A stretch of 64,000 bases of DNA from Sipunculus nudus (lineage: Eukaryota > Annelida > Sipuncula > Golfingiida > Sipunculidae): NCBI GenBank assembly GCA_026874595.1, contig CM049311.1:41607676-41671675 (forward strand). The letters are read 5' to 3'. The position numbers were made by a program, and so were the translations under genes. Positions 11,337-25,500 of this stretch are shown piece by piece. The first letter of the stretch is position 1. Every line of letters begins with the position of its first letter. The notes under the pieces are model-generated. The model was not told the DNA's origin and searched no databases. It saw only the letters and a list, made by a program, of their open reading frames with translations.

Positions 11337-13064
11337 GTACAACAAGGGACTGTTGCTCTTCAGTATATACATGAGGCCAGACTTTTTTAATTCTTTGGTT
11401 TACGAACATGATTGACAAAAGTGATAGGTAGGAGGTAGGAAAAAAAAAAAATTCTAACAAACCTGGTGTTCCTGAATCCTCTATTGTACAGTTGGCTTAT
11501 AAAATTCATATTTAAATGGCTCTATATAAACCTGTATAAAATATATAAAATAATATATAAAAATTAAAATATTATCATCCTCCTCTTGAGTTTTTCACAT
11601 GAATCTTGCGTGTGCCATGATATTTCAAGCCATTCAAATGTCATTGAAGGTAAATTAATGACAAATAAAAGTTTAAACAGTAAAACTTGTGATTTCATAG
11701 ACACCTGAAATAAAAATTCAGTCACTGTCCCTGCCAAGTGAACTGCCTATTTTATAAAGTTTTACAAATTAAAGACCAGTCAAACACTTAAACAAATATA
11801 AAATATATTTTTTGTCAGATATGCAAGGAGAAAACTAAATATTCACTGCTAGCATGATAGACTGCAGTTTTTATTTTTCAGTCGTGAATGACAATAACAA
11901 TGACAATATGCGACTTGCAGCTATTCGCCTATTGTTTATCAAATGTCAACAACATGGAACGCGAGTTGTTTGATTCATGACCATGACCTTTCCTTTTTGG
12001 TGTTGCGCATGTTTGACAGTCCTTTGAATATACAACAACTGCTAATAAAGTGAGGTTTCCGTTGGAGATCACATTGAATTATTCAACTATTTTAAAATTT
12101 TAAAAAGTATTAATAATTTTTATTTATTCATCTGCATTTCCTACCATGGCCGTGACAGTACGTACCGTACTCATTTTAATATGCCGTCACTTGGCCACTG
12201 TCAGTCCGGAATTGCTTTTCGGCATCCATACACATCAAAGCTTCCACTACATCCGTTTGGAACAATTAAATGAATCCTTTCAAAGTTTCTGCATTTTAAT
12301 GGCTTTCATTTTAGCTTGCTTTTGTTTTGACTATAAAAATATCCGCAAAGCCAATGCGCTGCAACGCTTCATATAAAACCGCGCCACTAAGACTACAGAT
12401 AGTCGGAAATACTGCAGAAACCCTGAGAATTCCTGGAGTTTTCAAAGAGTACATGACGACCTCATGCAGTATATAATTTCATCTGTTCAGTAATTTTCTT
12501 TTAAGCGTTACAAGACTACATTTTTAAGTTTTGACAAATTATAATATTTTTAAGAGTAAACTTGTGAAACTTAGCCAATTCGCAGTAATTAATAGCGTCT
12601 GACTTTGAGTGCAATAATTAGTCTTAAGAAGTAAATTTGTGTGTATATCCAGCAAGTTATTAACAGTGGCAAGCTGGTAAAGCCGCTATGCAACCAAAGT
12701 AATTTTCTTTTCTAATTCACATCTATCTATAACAAATATGTTTAACAAATATGACCAAAACGCTGGTTTGTAAATGTACTGTAGTGCAGAAAACGAACTT
12801 TGAAAACTGTCCAAGAATTCTCAATTTCCCTGCTGAATCTTTTGACTACTTGATGGCCAATCAATTGCATTTATGGCCCAAGGATACCCTTTTTTGATTG
12901 GCTTAAACCCTCCATCTGTCATTAAGAAAGTGACCTTATTAGCCAATCATAAGAGTTCTAACGTTTGAGGTGATCTAATACACATTGTCACTAAACAATT
13001 AATTTGTCAACAACCGTGCTGGATTCGGCGACGTAATATAAAAGGGAAAAAATAAGTCAAGTAA
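11337..13064 (+). other. parvin: Native parvin intron, 5' part
   Basis: Sequence after the donor with no recognised repeat family. It contains ordinary AT-rich intron DNA and a somewhat more CpG-containing stretch at about 11880-12480. A 76-codon open frame at 12146-12376 has no recognisable domain. Confidence 0.6.
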
Positions 13065-13360
13065 ACTTTTCTAAGTTATTAGCATTAATATAAAATCAGT
13101 ACCTTAAATTTTACCCAGATTTGACCATGGCACATTTTTAGCTCAGCTGATTTTAAATCATCTGAGCTATAGTCGTGGTCCATTGTCCGTCGTCTGTCCG
13201 TCCGTCCGTCCGTAGATGTGGCAAGTTTTGAAACCGTAAGACCTAGGAATCCAAAATTCGGCATTATGTTAGATGTCCCCAAGTTCTCCTACCAAGCCGA
13301 AAACTGGGTCTTTGCAACTTCGTTCCTTTGAGAAATTAATGAAAACCTCAATTTTTTATT

Positions 13361-16300
13361 AGCTCAGCTGACTGAAAGTCATCTGAGCTATAGCGATCAC
13401 TCTTTGTCCGTCGTCCGTCTGTCCGTCTGTTAACCAGGCACAAATCGTAACCGCTGAACCTAGAACCTTGTAACTTGGGATTCTGAGAGGTCCATGAAAA
13501 ATCTCCTTGGAAACCAGAAATTAGGTCTCTGTTACCCATATCCTTCGAGCTATGGGGCCCCAAAGTACCCCCCAGAAAAGTAAAAAATTTCATACAAAAA
13601 CTTCAATATCTCATTAACTACTTGACTGATGGTCATGATTTTTGGCATACATATTGATCATGAGATGTTCCATCACTTCCTGCAGACTGGTGGAGCCACC
13701 TGTATTTTTCGATTTTTTACAAATTTTTTTCTCTATTTTTGAGACCTTTAAAAATGTGAACATCTGTTAACAAGGCACAAATCGTAAAGCCTAGACCTAG
13801 AATCTTAATTCTTGATACACTGAGAGGTCCATGAAAAATCTCCTTGGAAACCAGAAATTAGGTCTCTGTTACCCATATCCTCCGAGCTATGGGGCCCCAA
13901 AGTACCCCCCAGAATAGTAAAAAATTTCATACAAAAACTTCAATATCTCAATAACTACAACACTGATGGTCATGATTTTTGGCATACATATTGATCATGA
14001 GATGTTCCATAAGTTCCTGCAGACTGGTGGCGCCACCTGTATTTTTCGATTTTTTTACAATTTTTCCTCTATTTTTGAGACGTTTAAAGATGCTGTCATC
14101 TGTTAACGTGGCACAAATCGTAACCCCTGGACCCAGAATCTTCATTCTCGACACACTGAGAAACCTATTAAAAGTCTCCGTGGAAACCATAAATTAGATC
14201 TCTGTTACCCATATCCTTCGAGCTATGGGGCCCCAAAGTACACCCCAGAAAAGTAAAAAATTTCATACAAAAACTACATATTGATCATGAAATGTTCCAT
14301 CACTTCCTGCAGACTGGTGGCGCCACCTGAATTTTTCGATTTTTTACGAATTTAAAAATGTGAACAGCTGTTAACAGGGCACAAATCATAAAGACTGGAC
14401 CTAGAATCTTCATTCTTGACACACTGAGAGGTCCATAAAAAGTCTGCAGTGAAACCTGAAATAAGGTCTCTGTTACCCATATCCTTTGAGCTATGGGGGG
14501 CTCCCAATAACCCCCCCAGAATAATGGAAAATTTGATAAAAACAAACTGCAACATCTCAATAACTACAACACTGATGGTCATGATTTTTGGCATACATAT
14601 TGATCAAGAGGTGTTTCATCAGTACCTGCAGACTGGTGGTGCCACCTGTATTTTTCAAATTTTCACAATTTTTTTTTCTCTATTTTTGAGACCTTTCAGG
14701 ATGTAGTTATCTGTCAACAGGGTACAAATCGTAAAGACTGGACCTAGAATCTTCATTGTTGACACACAGGGAGACCCATGATAAGTCTTCATGGACACCT
14801 GAAATTAGGTCTCTGTTACCCATATACTTTGAGCTATGGCACTCCAAAGTACAGCTCAGAATAATGGAAAATTTGATACAAAAGCTGAAGTATCTGAACA
14901 ACTAATGCAGAGATCACCATAATTGTTTTCATGGATATTGATCATGGAGTGTTTCATCAGTTTCTGCAGACTGGTGGCACCACCTGTATTTGTTCGGGTT
15001 TTTTTACGATTTTTTTCTCTATTTTTGAGACCTTTAAAGTTATGAACATCTGTTAACAGGGCACAAATCATTAAAACTGGACCTAGAAACTTCATTCTTG
15101 ACACACAGGGAGACCCATGAAAAGTCTCCATGGAAACCTGAAATTAGGTCTCTGTTACCCATATTCTTTAAGCTGTATGGCTCCAAATTACCCTCCAGAA
15201 TAATGGAAAATTTGATACAAAAACTGCAGTATCTCAATAACTACAACACTGATGGTCATGATTTTCGGCATACATATTGATCATGACCTGTTCCATCAGT
15301 TTCTGCAGACTGGGTGCGCCACCTCTATTTTTTTCAAATTTTTACGATTTTTTTCTCTTTTTTTGATACCTTTAAAGATGTGGTTATCTGTAAACAGGGT
15401 ACAAATTGCAACAACTGGACCTAGAATCTTCATTCTTGTCATGCAAGAAGGCCCATGAAAAGTGCCTGTGGAAACTTAAAATTAGGTCTCTGTTACCCAT
15501 ATCTTTCAAGCTATAGGACACCGAAGTATCCCTCAGAATAATGGACAATTTGATACAAAAGCTGAAGTATCTGAACAACTAATGGGGAGATCACCATGAT
15601 TCTTTGCATGGATATTGATGTTTGTAAGTGTTTTTATTAGTTTCTGCAGACTGGTGGAGCCACCTGCATTTTTGTACCCGCCAAAACGAAGTTTTGTGGA
15701 TACTATGTTTTTGACCGGGTTCCTCCGCCGTTGCCGCGTTCGTTTCCAGAGAGCTCCTCTGGGACTTGATTTTATCAGCTTTCCAAGCTCATATCTCGGG
15801 AACCGTTTGACTGATCAGGAAACAAAATTTATACTAATGTAGCCCTTGGATAGCTCTATAACATACACAAAAAATGGTGGCGCCACCTGTAACCATGTTT
15901 GCACAGTGTCCATCTGTTCATCTGCCTTTGGTTAAAATCACTCATATCTCTGCAGTGAATTGACTAATTCACCTGAAATTCGGCATGCGTATACATCCTG
16001 GATAGCTTTCTTGATTTTATGACAGGTGGCGCCACCTACATTCTCATTCACGCTGATGACATCCAAGCTCATATTTCGGGAACCGTTTGACCGATCGGGC
16101 CAAAATTTTGCATGTATATAGATCTAACATAGCTCTTTATCCTACGCTAAACTGGTGGCGCCACCTGCAACCATTTTTGCACAGCGTCTGTCTGTTTGTC
16201 TGCCGTGCAATAATGTCACTCATATCTCGGCAGTGGTTAGACATATCTGCCTAAAATTTTGCAGTTTTATACATCCTGGATAGCTTTCTTGATTTTATGA

Positions 16301-16899
16301 CAGGTGGCACCACCTACATTCACGTTCACGCTGATGACATCCAAGCTCATATCTCGGGAACCGTTTGACCGATCGGGCCAAAATTTTGCATGTGTATAGA
16401 TCTCACATAGGTCTTTATCATACACAAAACTGCAACCATTTTTGCACAGCGTCTGTCTGTTTGTCTGCCGTGGGCTAAAATCACTCATATCCATGTAGTG
16501 GTTTGACTTTTCTGCCTAAAATTTTGCATATGTATACAACTTGGACAGCTTTCTGGATTTGTGGTAGGTTGCACAACATACATACACATTTAGGCTGCAG
16601 ACATCCATGCTAATATGCAACATACCTCACTCTGTTTCCCCTTGCCACTCAATCCATGCCTCACTTCACTCTGATTTTGGCAGATACACGTAGTCACTTG
16701 TCGGCTACCCGTATTCTAGTTTTTAAAGTTTACACATTTTTTCTCTATTTTTCAGATATATAAATACAGACTAAATCTTGGCCTGTTGGTTAATCTGTTT
16801 GATGCTTCATTTGAATGGGTATCTACCAATCTGATGATAAAATTTCCTTTTGTGAATCTCTTCCCAGTCAGCTGAGTGTCATGACCCATGGGTCACTTG
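13361..16899 (+). mobile_element. D: A-ended element with a 340 bp tandem core, hosting P1
   Basis: It has A-type ends (AGCTCAGCTGA at 13361; TGACCCATGGGTCA at 16882-16895, then CTTG) but a core unlike A1. The core units are about 290-340 bp, roughly seven of them. Each starts near 'gttaac-aggcacaaatcgtaa' and carries a GGTGGCGCCACC-type palindrome (13685, 14024, 14312, 14633, 14976, 15311, 15651). The element splits A7 at CAATTTTTTATT: TT stands on both sides of D, while the uninterrupted A copies have one TT. The core is interrupted by P1. Confidence 0.8.
15674..16719 (+). mobile_element. P1: Helitron-like element, 1,046 bp, nested in D
   Basis: The left end GTACCCGCCAAAAC (15674) is matched inverted, with changes, by TTTTGGCAGATAC (16675-16687). 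A GTAGTC...GGCTAC hairpin and TATTCTAG close it at 16719, with TTTTT after. The core is tandem units with palindromes at 15873, 16023, 16150 and 16302, alternating 'actGGTGGCGCCACCtgc' and 'caGGTGGCGCCACCtac' contexts. The D core continues cleanly across the insertion. P2 (37441-39649) shares this core and right end. Confidence 0.75.
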
Positions 16900-17584
16900 T
16901 TAAAAACCTATTTTCACACTTCAGGACTGCCTAATATCAAAACCACTCAACTGTTTTTCCTCATATTTACCATAAATAATCTGCTATATAGTTCCTATGT
17001 ACATGCCAGAAATTAGGTCTGTATTTCATAATTTAAAAAAGTTATGGGCCCAAACATTATGCATTTTGTATGAAATCAGGAAAGATATTTGAACACTTAA
17101 CACAAAACATGTTAAAGCTATGGACTTTTTTTCCAGTAATATAACTTTAACTAATCAAAATTTAATTGAATACCCAAAATTCGATCAAAATCTTTTAAAT
17201 TTTTAAAAATATTAACAAAAATAAAAAATTGGTACCTTAAATCTTGCCCAATTTTTACCATGGCACATTTTTTCCCTGTAAGTATTGTTGATCTGATTTT
17301 CACAGCATGTACAAATAAGGATTTAATCTGTTAAAATCTGAAATTTGAAAATAAAAGCTGCAAAATTAGGCTAGTTATTGAATTTTTTTGGAGGCTCTTG
17401 TTGCATTCCCTTGCATTGTCAAGCAGTCCACTGTGGTCACTGTTGGTCATTCAGTGCAGCTCTGTATGCTCCCAAGGTTGTTGGCATAATGTTAGATGTC
17501 CCCAAGATCTCCTACCAAGCCAAAAACTGGGTCTTTGCGACTTTGTTCCTTTGAGAAATTAAGGAAAAACCTCAATTTTTTATT

Positions 17585-18788
17585 ATGCCCCTCCACAAAC
17601 TGGCCGGGGCATATAGTTTTACCCATGTCCGTCCTTCCGTCATTCCATCATTCCGAAATCAAACAGTTGTACGGACTTTTTTTTGCAATTCCTGCTGATA
17701 TTGGCCTGATTTTTGGTGTGTGGGCAGATAATGACCAGTTACAGATTGAGTTCGCGTTTCGTCCCGGTTGACCTACTTTTGATCGTTTTACTGCTCCTAA
17801 ACTTAGAAAATTTCATGAAAAATAGAAATTTTCATGACAAATACACATGTACGGACTTTTTTTCGCAATGCCTGCAGATATTTGCCTGATTTTTAGGTAT
17901 GTAGGCAGATAATGACTAGTTACAGATCAAGTTCACGTTTCGTCCTGATTGACCTACTTTTGACTGTTTTACTGCTCCTTAACTTAGAAAATTTCATGAA
18001 AAATAGAAATTTTCATGACAAATACACATGTAGGGTCTTCTTTTTGCAATGCCTGCAGATATTGGCCTGATTTTTGGTGTGTGAGCAGATATTGACCAGT
18101 TACAGATCGAGTTCGCGTTTCGTCCTGGTTGACCTACTTTTGACCGTTTTACGGCTCTTGAACATAGAAAATTTCATGAAAAATAGAATTTTTCATGACA
18201 AACACACATGTACAGACTTTTTTTCGCAATGCCTGCAGATATTGGCCTGATTTTTGGTGTGTTGGCAGATAATGACCAGTTACAGATGGAGTTCGCGTTT
18301 TGTCCCGGTTGACCTCCTTTTGACCGTTTTACGGCTCCTAAACTTAGAAAATTTCATGAAAAATAGAAATTTTCATGACAAATACACATGTACAGACTTT
18401 TTTTTTGCAATGCCTTCAGATATTGGCCTGATTTTTTTTTTGTGTGGGCAGATAATGACTAGTTACAGATCGAGTTCACGTTTCATCCCAGTCGACCTAT
18501 TTTTGACCATATGACAGAGATCTTGAACATAGAAAATTTCATGAAAGACAGAAATTTTTATGAAAAATGCACATGTATGGACTTTTTTTCACAATGCCTG
18601 CAGATACTGGCCTGATTTTTGGTGTGTCGCTTGATAATGACCCGTTACAGATCAAGTTTGCATTTTGCCCTTGTTGACCTACTTTTGACCATACGACACC
18701 TCCTGAACTTAAAAAAATTTTACAAAATTTAACAAATGTTTCTAATTTGCCCCAGGCGGGGGCATTCGTGTCGTTCCGACACATCTAG
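17585..18788 (+). mobile_element. N: Helitron-like element, 1,204 bp, nested in A7
   Basis: The left end ATGCCCCTCC forms a hairpin with GGGGCAT (17604-17612) and is matched inverted by GGGGGCAT (18768-18775). The 3' end is GTGTCG-TT-CCGACAC followed by ATCTAG at 18788. The core is about six units of roughly 181 bp, starting near 17670, 17850, 18030, 18213, 18393 and 18578, each with 'gcaatgcctgcagatattgg'. TT flanks it on both sides (17583-17584; 18789-18790), while uninterrupted A copies have one TT. The core has no GGTGGCGCCACC motif. Confidence 0.8.
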
Positions 18789-20035
18789 TTAAAAACCTAT
18801 TTTCACATTTCAGGACAGCCTAACTACGAAACCACTCACCGGTTCACTCATATTTACCATAAATATTCCTCTATATAGTTCCTATGTACATGCCAGAAAT
18901 TAGGTCCCTACTATATGATTTAAAAAAAGTTATGGGCTCAAACATAATGCATTTTGTAAAAAATCAGGAAAGATATTTGATCACTTAACACAAAACATTT
19001 TAAAGCTATGGACTTTTTTCCTGTAATATATCTTTTATTAATCAAAATTAAATTGTATACCCTAAATTAGATCAAAATCTGTTAAATTTTTTAAAATATT
19101 AGCAAAAATAAAAAATTGGTACCTTAAATTTTGCCTAAATTTGACCATGGCACGTTTTTTTCTTATTACTGCATTTGATTTAATTTTCACAGCCAGTTTA
19201 CATATGGATTTAATCTGATGAATTTTGAATTTGAAAGTATAAGCTTAAAAAATAGTCTAGCTGTTGAAGTTTTTTAGAAGACTTAATGTATTTGTATTTT
19301 CTAGCATCATGACCCTACTTTTGTTTACCTGGTAATCCAAAAATTGGCATAATGTTAGATGTAATTGTACCTATTCATATTCTTCCATACATTTCCTATG
19401 TACATACCAAAATTTAGGTCAGTATTGCATAATTTGTTGAAGTTATAGGCCCAAACATAATGCACTTTGTAAAAAATCAGGATATATATTTACTCACTTA
19501 ACATAAGAATGGCTGAGACTTTTTATCAGGAATATAACATCATTTAATCAAGATTCATTTGTATACGGAAAATTAGATCTGAAATTTGCAATTTTTTTTT
19601 AGTTATTAGCATAAATATAAAATCAGTACCTTAAATTTTGCCCAACTTTGGCCACGGCACAATTTTTTCCTGTAAGTACTGTGGATGTTGTTTTCACAGC
19701 ATGTACACATAAGGGTTAAATCTGTTAAAATCTTAAATATGAAAAATAAAAGCTGCAAAATTAGGCTAGTTATTGAATTTGTTTGGAGGCTCTTGTTGTA
19801 TTCCCTTACATTGTCAAGCAGTCCACTGAGGTCACTGTAGGTCATTCAATGCAACTCTTTATGCTCCCCAGGCTGTTATGTAATCCCATCACTCCGGCAA
19901 GCCCTCTCTCTTGTTAAGCTTGATCAGGCTGCCAGTTTAAATACCACAGGGAGCCTTTCTCTCTCCCCACCCCATTCTGTTGACAGACCTGTACTCTAAA
20001 CAAGATGAATCTTATAATTTCACATTTTTTCAGCG

Positions 20036-20709
20036 ATGAACAGTAACAACAGAGACTCCTCACTGAACCCACCGCTTCGATACACAGGACTGATATACAA
20101 GACAAAGCTGATAATTTTAATGTTAAAAAATTCTTTTTGTTGAGACTTGGACAGTTTTGATTTTTTTAAAAGAAAAAAATGTTCAGGAATTTAATCCTAA
20201 TATTCATATATGGTAAAATATTAGGACCTAATGAAAGTGCTAACTGACAAGATTTAAGAAGATATGAATACTTTGTAGCATTTCGTTCATATCTCTTAAA
20301 GTTGGTGGGGCCTAGTTATCTAGTTTTTAAAATTAGAAATATTGGTCAAACTTTGTGGGATTAATTTTTAACTCGTATGGCCATATATTTTACTTTTGAA
20401 AAATTAATTACCTTCACACATTATTTGTTTATGAAATGGAACTTTTATATGACACTTACCGTAAGCCCATTTTTTCCCTTGGTGCATCACTAAATGGTTT
20501 CAGGCCAAAGGTTTCATTTATTACACAGTCCATATGCTTTAGCTCATGTCCATTATTCTATAATTTACAGAGTTTCATTTAAGCTGGGCCATTTTCTCTT
20601 AGCTTTTCAAATGGTAATATACATGGAAAAACCATAAGAAACAAAAATATTTTGCAGTTACTAATATTTTCCAAAATTCAGCTGAGTGACGTGACCCATA
20701 GGTCCCTTG
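20036..20709 (+). repeat. R module: A-tail module, copy 1
   Basis: About 670 bp with a sister at about 49743-50390, starting at a 'caacagagac' block and running to the A-type right end. It looks like a detachable 3' segment of some A-family elements. Confidence 0.6.
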
Positions 20710-22010
20710 TTTTTCTATAACTGCTGTGGATTTAATTTTCACAGCATGTTACCATAAGCATTTCATCTCTAAACATCTGAAATTTGAAACTAGTTGATCA
20801 AAAACTGTAGATTTTGTTCAAGTTTTCAAGACCATGTATTGTTCAGATCAAGCAAGTAGTATGCAGTTTGTTAGAGCTCAGCTCCTCAGCTTCCCAGGCC
20901 AGCTCTCAGCTCCCAAAATTTTGCATACAGTTAGATGTCCCCCAAACCCCCCCTACCATACCACTAGAGCTTCATTCCTTTGAGATATTAAGAAATAACT
21001 TTAATTTTCAATTAAAAACCCATTTTTACACTTCAAGACTGCCTAATATCAAAACCACTGATCTGACTTTGATCATATAAAATATACATGTTCTTCTATT
21101 TATACTCATGCACATGCCAGAATTGATGTGAGTATTGTTAAATTGTTTTAAGTTATTGGCCCGAACATAATGCACTTTGTAAAAAAAGAAATATATTTGC
21201 TCCCATAACATGAAATTTGCTGAAGCTAGAGATTTCTTTTTTTTTGTGTCAGGGATATTACATTATTTAATCAAGATTCAATTGTATACCCAAAATTAGT
21301 TCTGAATTTTTCAAATTTTATAAGTTATTACTATAAATATAAAATCAGTACCTTAAATTTTGCCTAATTTTGATCATGGCATGTTTGTTTTCTGTAAGCA
21401 CTGTTGATATAATTTTCATATCATGTAGAAATAAGGATTTCAACTTCTTAGTTTTGAAAGTTGAAAGAAATTGGCCAAAAACTGTAGCTTTTATTAAAGT
21501 TTTTTTTATTAGACCATGTCAGACCAAGGCTCTAACCAGCCCCTCTTCAGTCACCTGTATGCCCTCTACTTGACCTTTCAGGCCAATTATGCACACTTCA
21601 TGTTGGGCATATACTTGCAGCTGGGCAGCTTATTGCTGGCAACAGCTGATCCAGGTGTCCAACCCAGCCCATCTATTAGTTGTTTAGACCAACAGCATAA
21701 CAATAAACAATGAATACATAAATTTTTATAGGACTTTAATAACAACTTTTAAAATAATCAATAGAAAAGGAATTTGACAGTTGATGAGTAACAGGGAATT
21801 ACCTTGCAGTTACTGATGTTTTATGGATTTTGTATGGATTGATAAAAATGTATTTCAAGTAACGCCATTGAGTCACCTATGGTATTTTTCTTTTCAATTT
21901 TAATAATGAAAAAAAAATAATTAAATTATATTCTATATAGGGATTATATGAAGGAAATAAATGATTGACAAAGATGCAGTTGATAATATAAATCTTAATT
22001 CCCAGGTCTT

Positions 22011-22312
22011 TTCCAGGTGTTTCAGCTTGTTAATTATTTTTTAATTTCAAAATTAAAAAAAAAGTTAAAATGTCAAAATTTTTAAATTTTACTCAGACAG
22101 GTACAGATTAAAGATGTCAATATGTTTCACTTATGACATTCAGACACTTGGCTGTAACAGTTGTCACAACTGTTACTGGTTCCTATATTTCAGTTAATAA
22201 AATTAAACTTGCCCATCTCTAGTTTTCTCCTTGTATTATTTATAAGTTATTCTTATCCTTGGGTTATTTTTTACACATATAATGGTTTCATAGCTGAGAT
22301 ACTTCAAATTTT
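22011..22312. other. AT-rich non-coding spacer
   Basis: No repeat family or coding signal is recognised between the A8 fragment and the next A-type left end. Confidence 0.4.
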
Positions 22313-22503
22313 AGCTCAGCTGACTATAAGTCATCCGTCTACCCGTCTGTCCATCCGTAGATGTGGCATGTTTTGAAACCGTAAGACCTAGGAATCCAAA
22401 ATTCGGCATAATGTTAGATGTCCCCAAGATCTCCTACCAAGCCAAAAACTGGGTCTTTTCTACTTTGTTCCTTCTAGAAATTAAGGAAAAACCTCAATTT
22501 TTT
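22313..22503 (+). mobile_element. A5a: A-family left end, outermost layer of the deepest nest
   Basis: It starts with AGCTCAGCTGACTATAAGTC and runs 191 bp until another A left end (A5) begins inside its CAATTTTTT target. The first hairpin has lost its downstream arm: 'ctgagctatag' is deleted. The continuation on the far side of A5 is not resolved. Confidence 0.65.
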
Positions 22504-25500
22504 AGCTCAGCTGACTATAAGTCATCTGAGCTATAGTCGTGTTCCATTGTCCGTCGTCCGTCCATCTGTCCGTCTAGCCATCCGTCCATCCGTCTGTCCA
22601 TAGATGTGGCACGTTTTGAAACTGTAAGACCTAGGAATCCAAAATTTGGCATAATGTTAGATGTCCCCAAGATCTTCTACCAAGCTGAAAACTGGGTCTT
22701 TGCGACTTTGTTCCTTTGAGAAATTAAGGAAAAACCTCAATTTTTTATTAAAAACCTATTTTCACACTTCAGGACTGCCTAATTTCAAAACCACTCATCT
22801 GTTTTTCCTCATATTTACCATAAATAATCCTCTATATAGTTCCTATGTACATGCCAGAAATTAGGTCTGTATTATATAATTTAAAAAGTTATGGGCCCAA
22901 ACATAATGCATTTTGTAAATAATCAGGAAAGAAATTTAATCACTTAACACAAAACTTGTTAAGCTAAGCACTTTTTTTTCCAGTAATATAACTTTTATTA
23001 ATCAAAATTAAATTTTATACCCAAAATTAGAACAAAATCTTTTAAATTTTTTAAAATATTAGCAAAAATAAAAAATTGGTACCTTAAATTTTGCCCAACT
23101 TTGACCATGGCACGTTTTTTCCTGTAACTGCTGTGGATTTAATTTTCAAAGCATGTTTTTTTTAGCATTTCAACTGTTAACATCAAAAATTTGAAACCAG
23201 TTGATCAAAAACTGTAGATTTTATTCAAGTTTTCAAGCACCATGTCACATATTGTTTACATCAAGCTAGTGTTATGCAGTTTGCTGGAGCTCAGCTCCCC
23301 AGCTTCACCTCTAAGTTCCTTAAATTTTGAATACAGTTAGATGTCTCCAAAATTCTTATGCCAAGAATTTGGTCACTAGGACTTAATTCCTTCGAGTTAT
23401 TAATGAAAAACAGTTTTAGCGAACCTGTGAGCTTATGTGACAGTGTGGCGTCGTCCGGCATCCTGCGTCCATCGGCCATCGTCCGTCGTCTGTACGTTAA
23501 CCCATACTATCTTGAAATTGGGAAGAGTTAGGATCAAGAAATTTTCTGCAAAAAATTAGTCAACTAAAAAACTCTATCGGATTTTGCTTATTTTTTGGCT
23601 AACTTCATTTTCTTAGATTTTATAGAGAAAAAGCTAAAAAAACTTTAAAAATCTTCTTCTCCGAAACTGTTCAGCCAAATTGTCCAATATTTCACAGAAA
23701 TGATTTCTGGAACAATCTCTCTCAAGTTTGTTCGAATGGTTAAAGTTCGGTGATTTTTGGCCGAGAAACAGCTAGTTGAACTTAGTCATCTGACCAAAAA
23801 AGCATACTAAAATTACAATCTTAGAAACGGCTGAAGCTGTCATCACTAAATTTTATGCCAATGTTGGTCACATGAGTCATGTCTGAAATTCAGGTATTGG
23901 TGGCGCCACCCGCATCGGCCTTTTTTGAACGGGGGTCATCAGTGCCCGTATCATACTGACAGCTACAAAAAACTTCATTTCTGAAACCATTTGGCCAAAT
24001 TGTTTAATATCGCACAGAAATGATCCTAGGGTAATGCTTTCTGAAGTTTGTTCAAATGGTCTCAGTTCAGTGACTTTTGGCTGAGTTATGGGAAGCTGAA
24101 TTTAGTCATATGCCATAACAGCCCATTTTAGCTCAGTTGCTACAAAGATCTTCTTCTCAAAAACCACCGGGCCAAATTTTTAAATCTCACACATTAATTA
24201 TCCTTAGATGTTGATAATTCAAGTTTGTTCAAATGGTTTTGGTTCAGTGCTTTTGGGCTGAGTTATTGGAAGCTTAACTGAGCCATTTTGCTTTATTTTC
24301 CCATATGAGTTATAAACCTGCAAAACGTTTTTTGACTGACGCCACCGAGGCCAATTTGTTTAATATTTTACAAGAATAATCCCCTGAATAATTCTTATAA
24401 TAATTGTCTTTTATGTTTCCAAAGAATGAATTTTTGCTGAATAATAAAGATTGAATTTAGTCATTTTACCATATATATATGTTAGCTGTGTGAAGCAGAT
24501 ACATCTAGCCTGGAACCAGTTTATCAGCATCCGTTACATCATGCCTCCAGATATTTAGATTTCAGGTTATCTTTGGTTAATATTGACAAGAATGTTTTTT
24601 AAAAACTTTTAAAAAATGTAGATTTATGATTTTAGATATTCCTCATGCCAGGTAATGTTTACAATCACAGGTATTCGTTAACCCATACTATTTCGAAAAC
24701 AACTGGAGCTAGCCTCATGAAATTTAATGCAAAAAATTAGCCATGTGAAAAAAATCTGCATTTTCTAAGATTTTATAGAGAAAAAGCTAAAAAACCTTTA
24801 AAAATCATCTCCTCTGAAACGGTCAAGCCAATTTGTTCAATATTTCACAGAAGTAATCTTTTATACCATCTCTCTCAAGTTTGTTCAAATGGTTCAAGTT
24901 CTGTAAATTTTGGCTGAATTACAGGAAGTTGAACCTAGTCATCTGTCCAAAAAAGCATACTAAAATGACAATCTCAGAAACGGCCAGAGCTATCATCACC
25001 AAATTTTATGCCAGTGTTGGTCACTTATATGAAATTCAGGTATTGGTGGCGCCACCTGCATTGACCTTTTTTTTTACGGGATTGGTCATCTGTATATCAA
25101 TCCATAATTTCTCAGGAATTTCGCAGGAGCTACCATCCCCAGATTTTATGCAATTATCTGTCACATATCAAATGTTGTGGAATTCGGCTAATGTTATCTG
25201 CATTTACTTAGATTTTATAGGTGAAAAGCTGAAAAACCTATAAAAGTCTTCTTGTAAACAGTCCAGCCATTTTGTTCAATATTTTACAGAAATGATCCCA
25301 GAGGCAAGCACTCTCAAGTTTGTTCAAATGGTTTGCATTTGATGAATTTTAGTGGAGTTAAATGAATTTGAACGGTCATTTGGCCAAGTAAGCATACTGA
25401 CATAGTTATCTCAGAAATGACAGAAGCTAGCATTACCAAGTATTGTGCAAATGTTGGTCACATGACTCATATTCGAAGTTGCAGATTTTGATGTGCCACC

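Larger units (their letters stand above)
13140..20709 (+). mobile_element. A7: multi-unit A-family element with D and N nested inside
   Basis: The left end AGCTCAGCTGA starts at 13140 after a T-run. The right end is CAGCTGAG (20680-20687), GACCCATAGGTC and CTTG at 20709, followed by TTTTT. Removing D and N leaves about 2.8 kb. It has three successive A units. Unit one is interrupted by D and unit two by N at the same CAATTTTTTATT target. The last part (20036-20709) is a tail module shared with 49743-50390. Confidence 0.7.
13065..22010 (+). repeat. A8: truncated A-family copy hosting A7
   Basis: The pieces 13065-13139 and about 20710-22010 are consecutive parts of the A core: the left piece ends at the 'ttgaccatggcac' landmark with a T-run, and the right piece starts 'ctataactgctgtgg', which is continuous in other copies (for example near 23100-23140). 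A7 sits between them. Neither A8 terminus is seen. Confidence 0.65.

Noticed and set aside
12146-12376. 76-codon open frame in native intron with a hydrophobic stretch
   Set aside because: No recognisable domain or signal-peptide pattern strong enough to call; length is within chance expectation.
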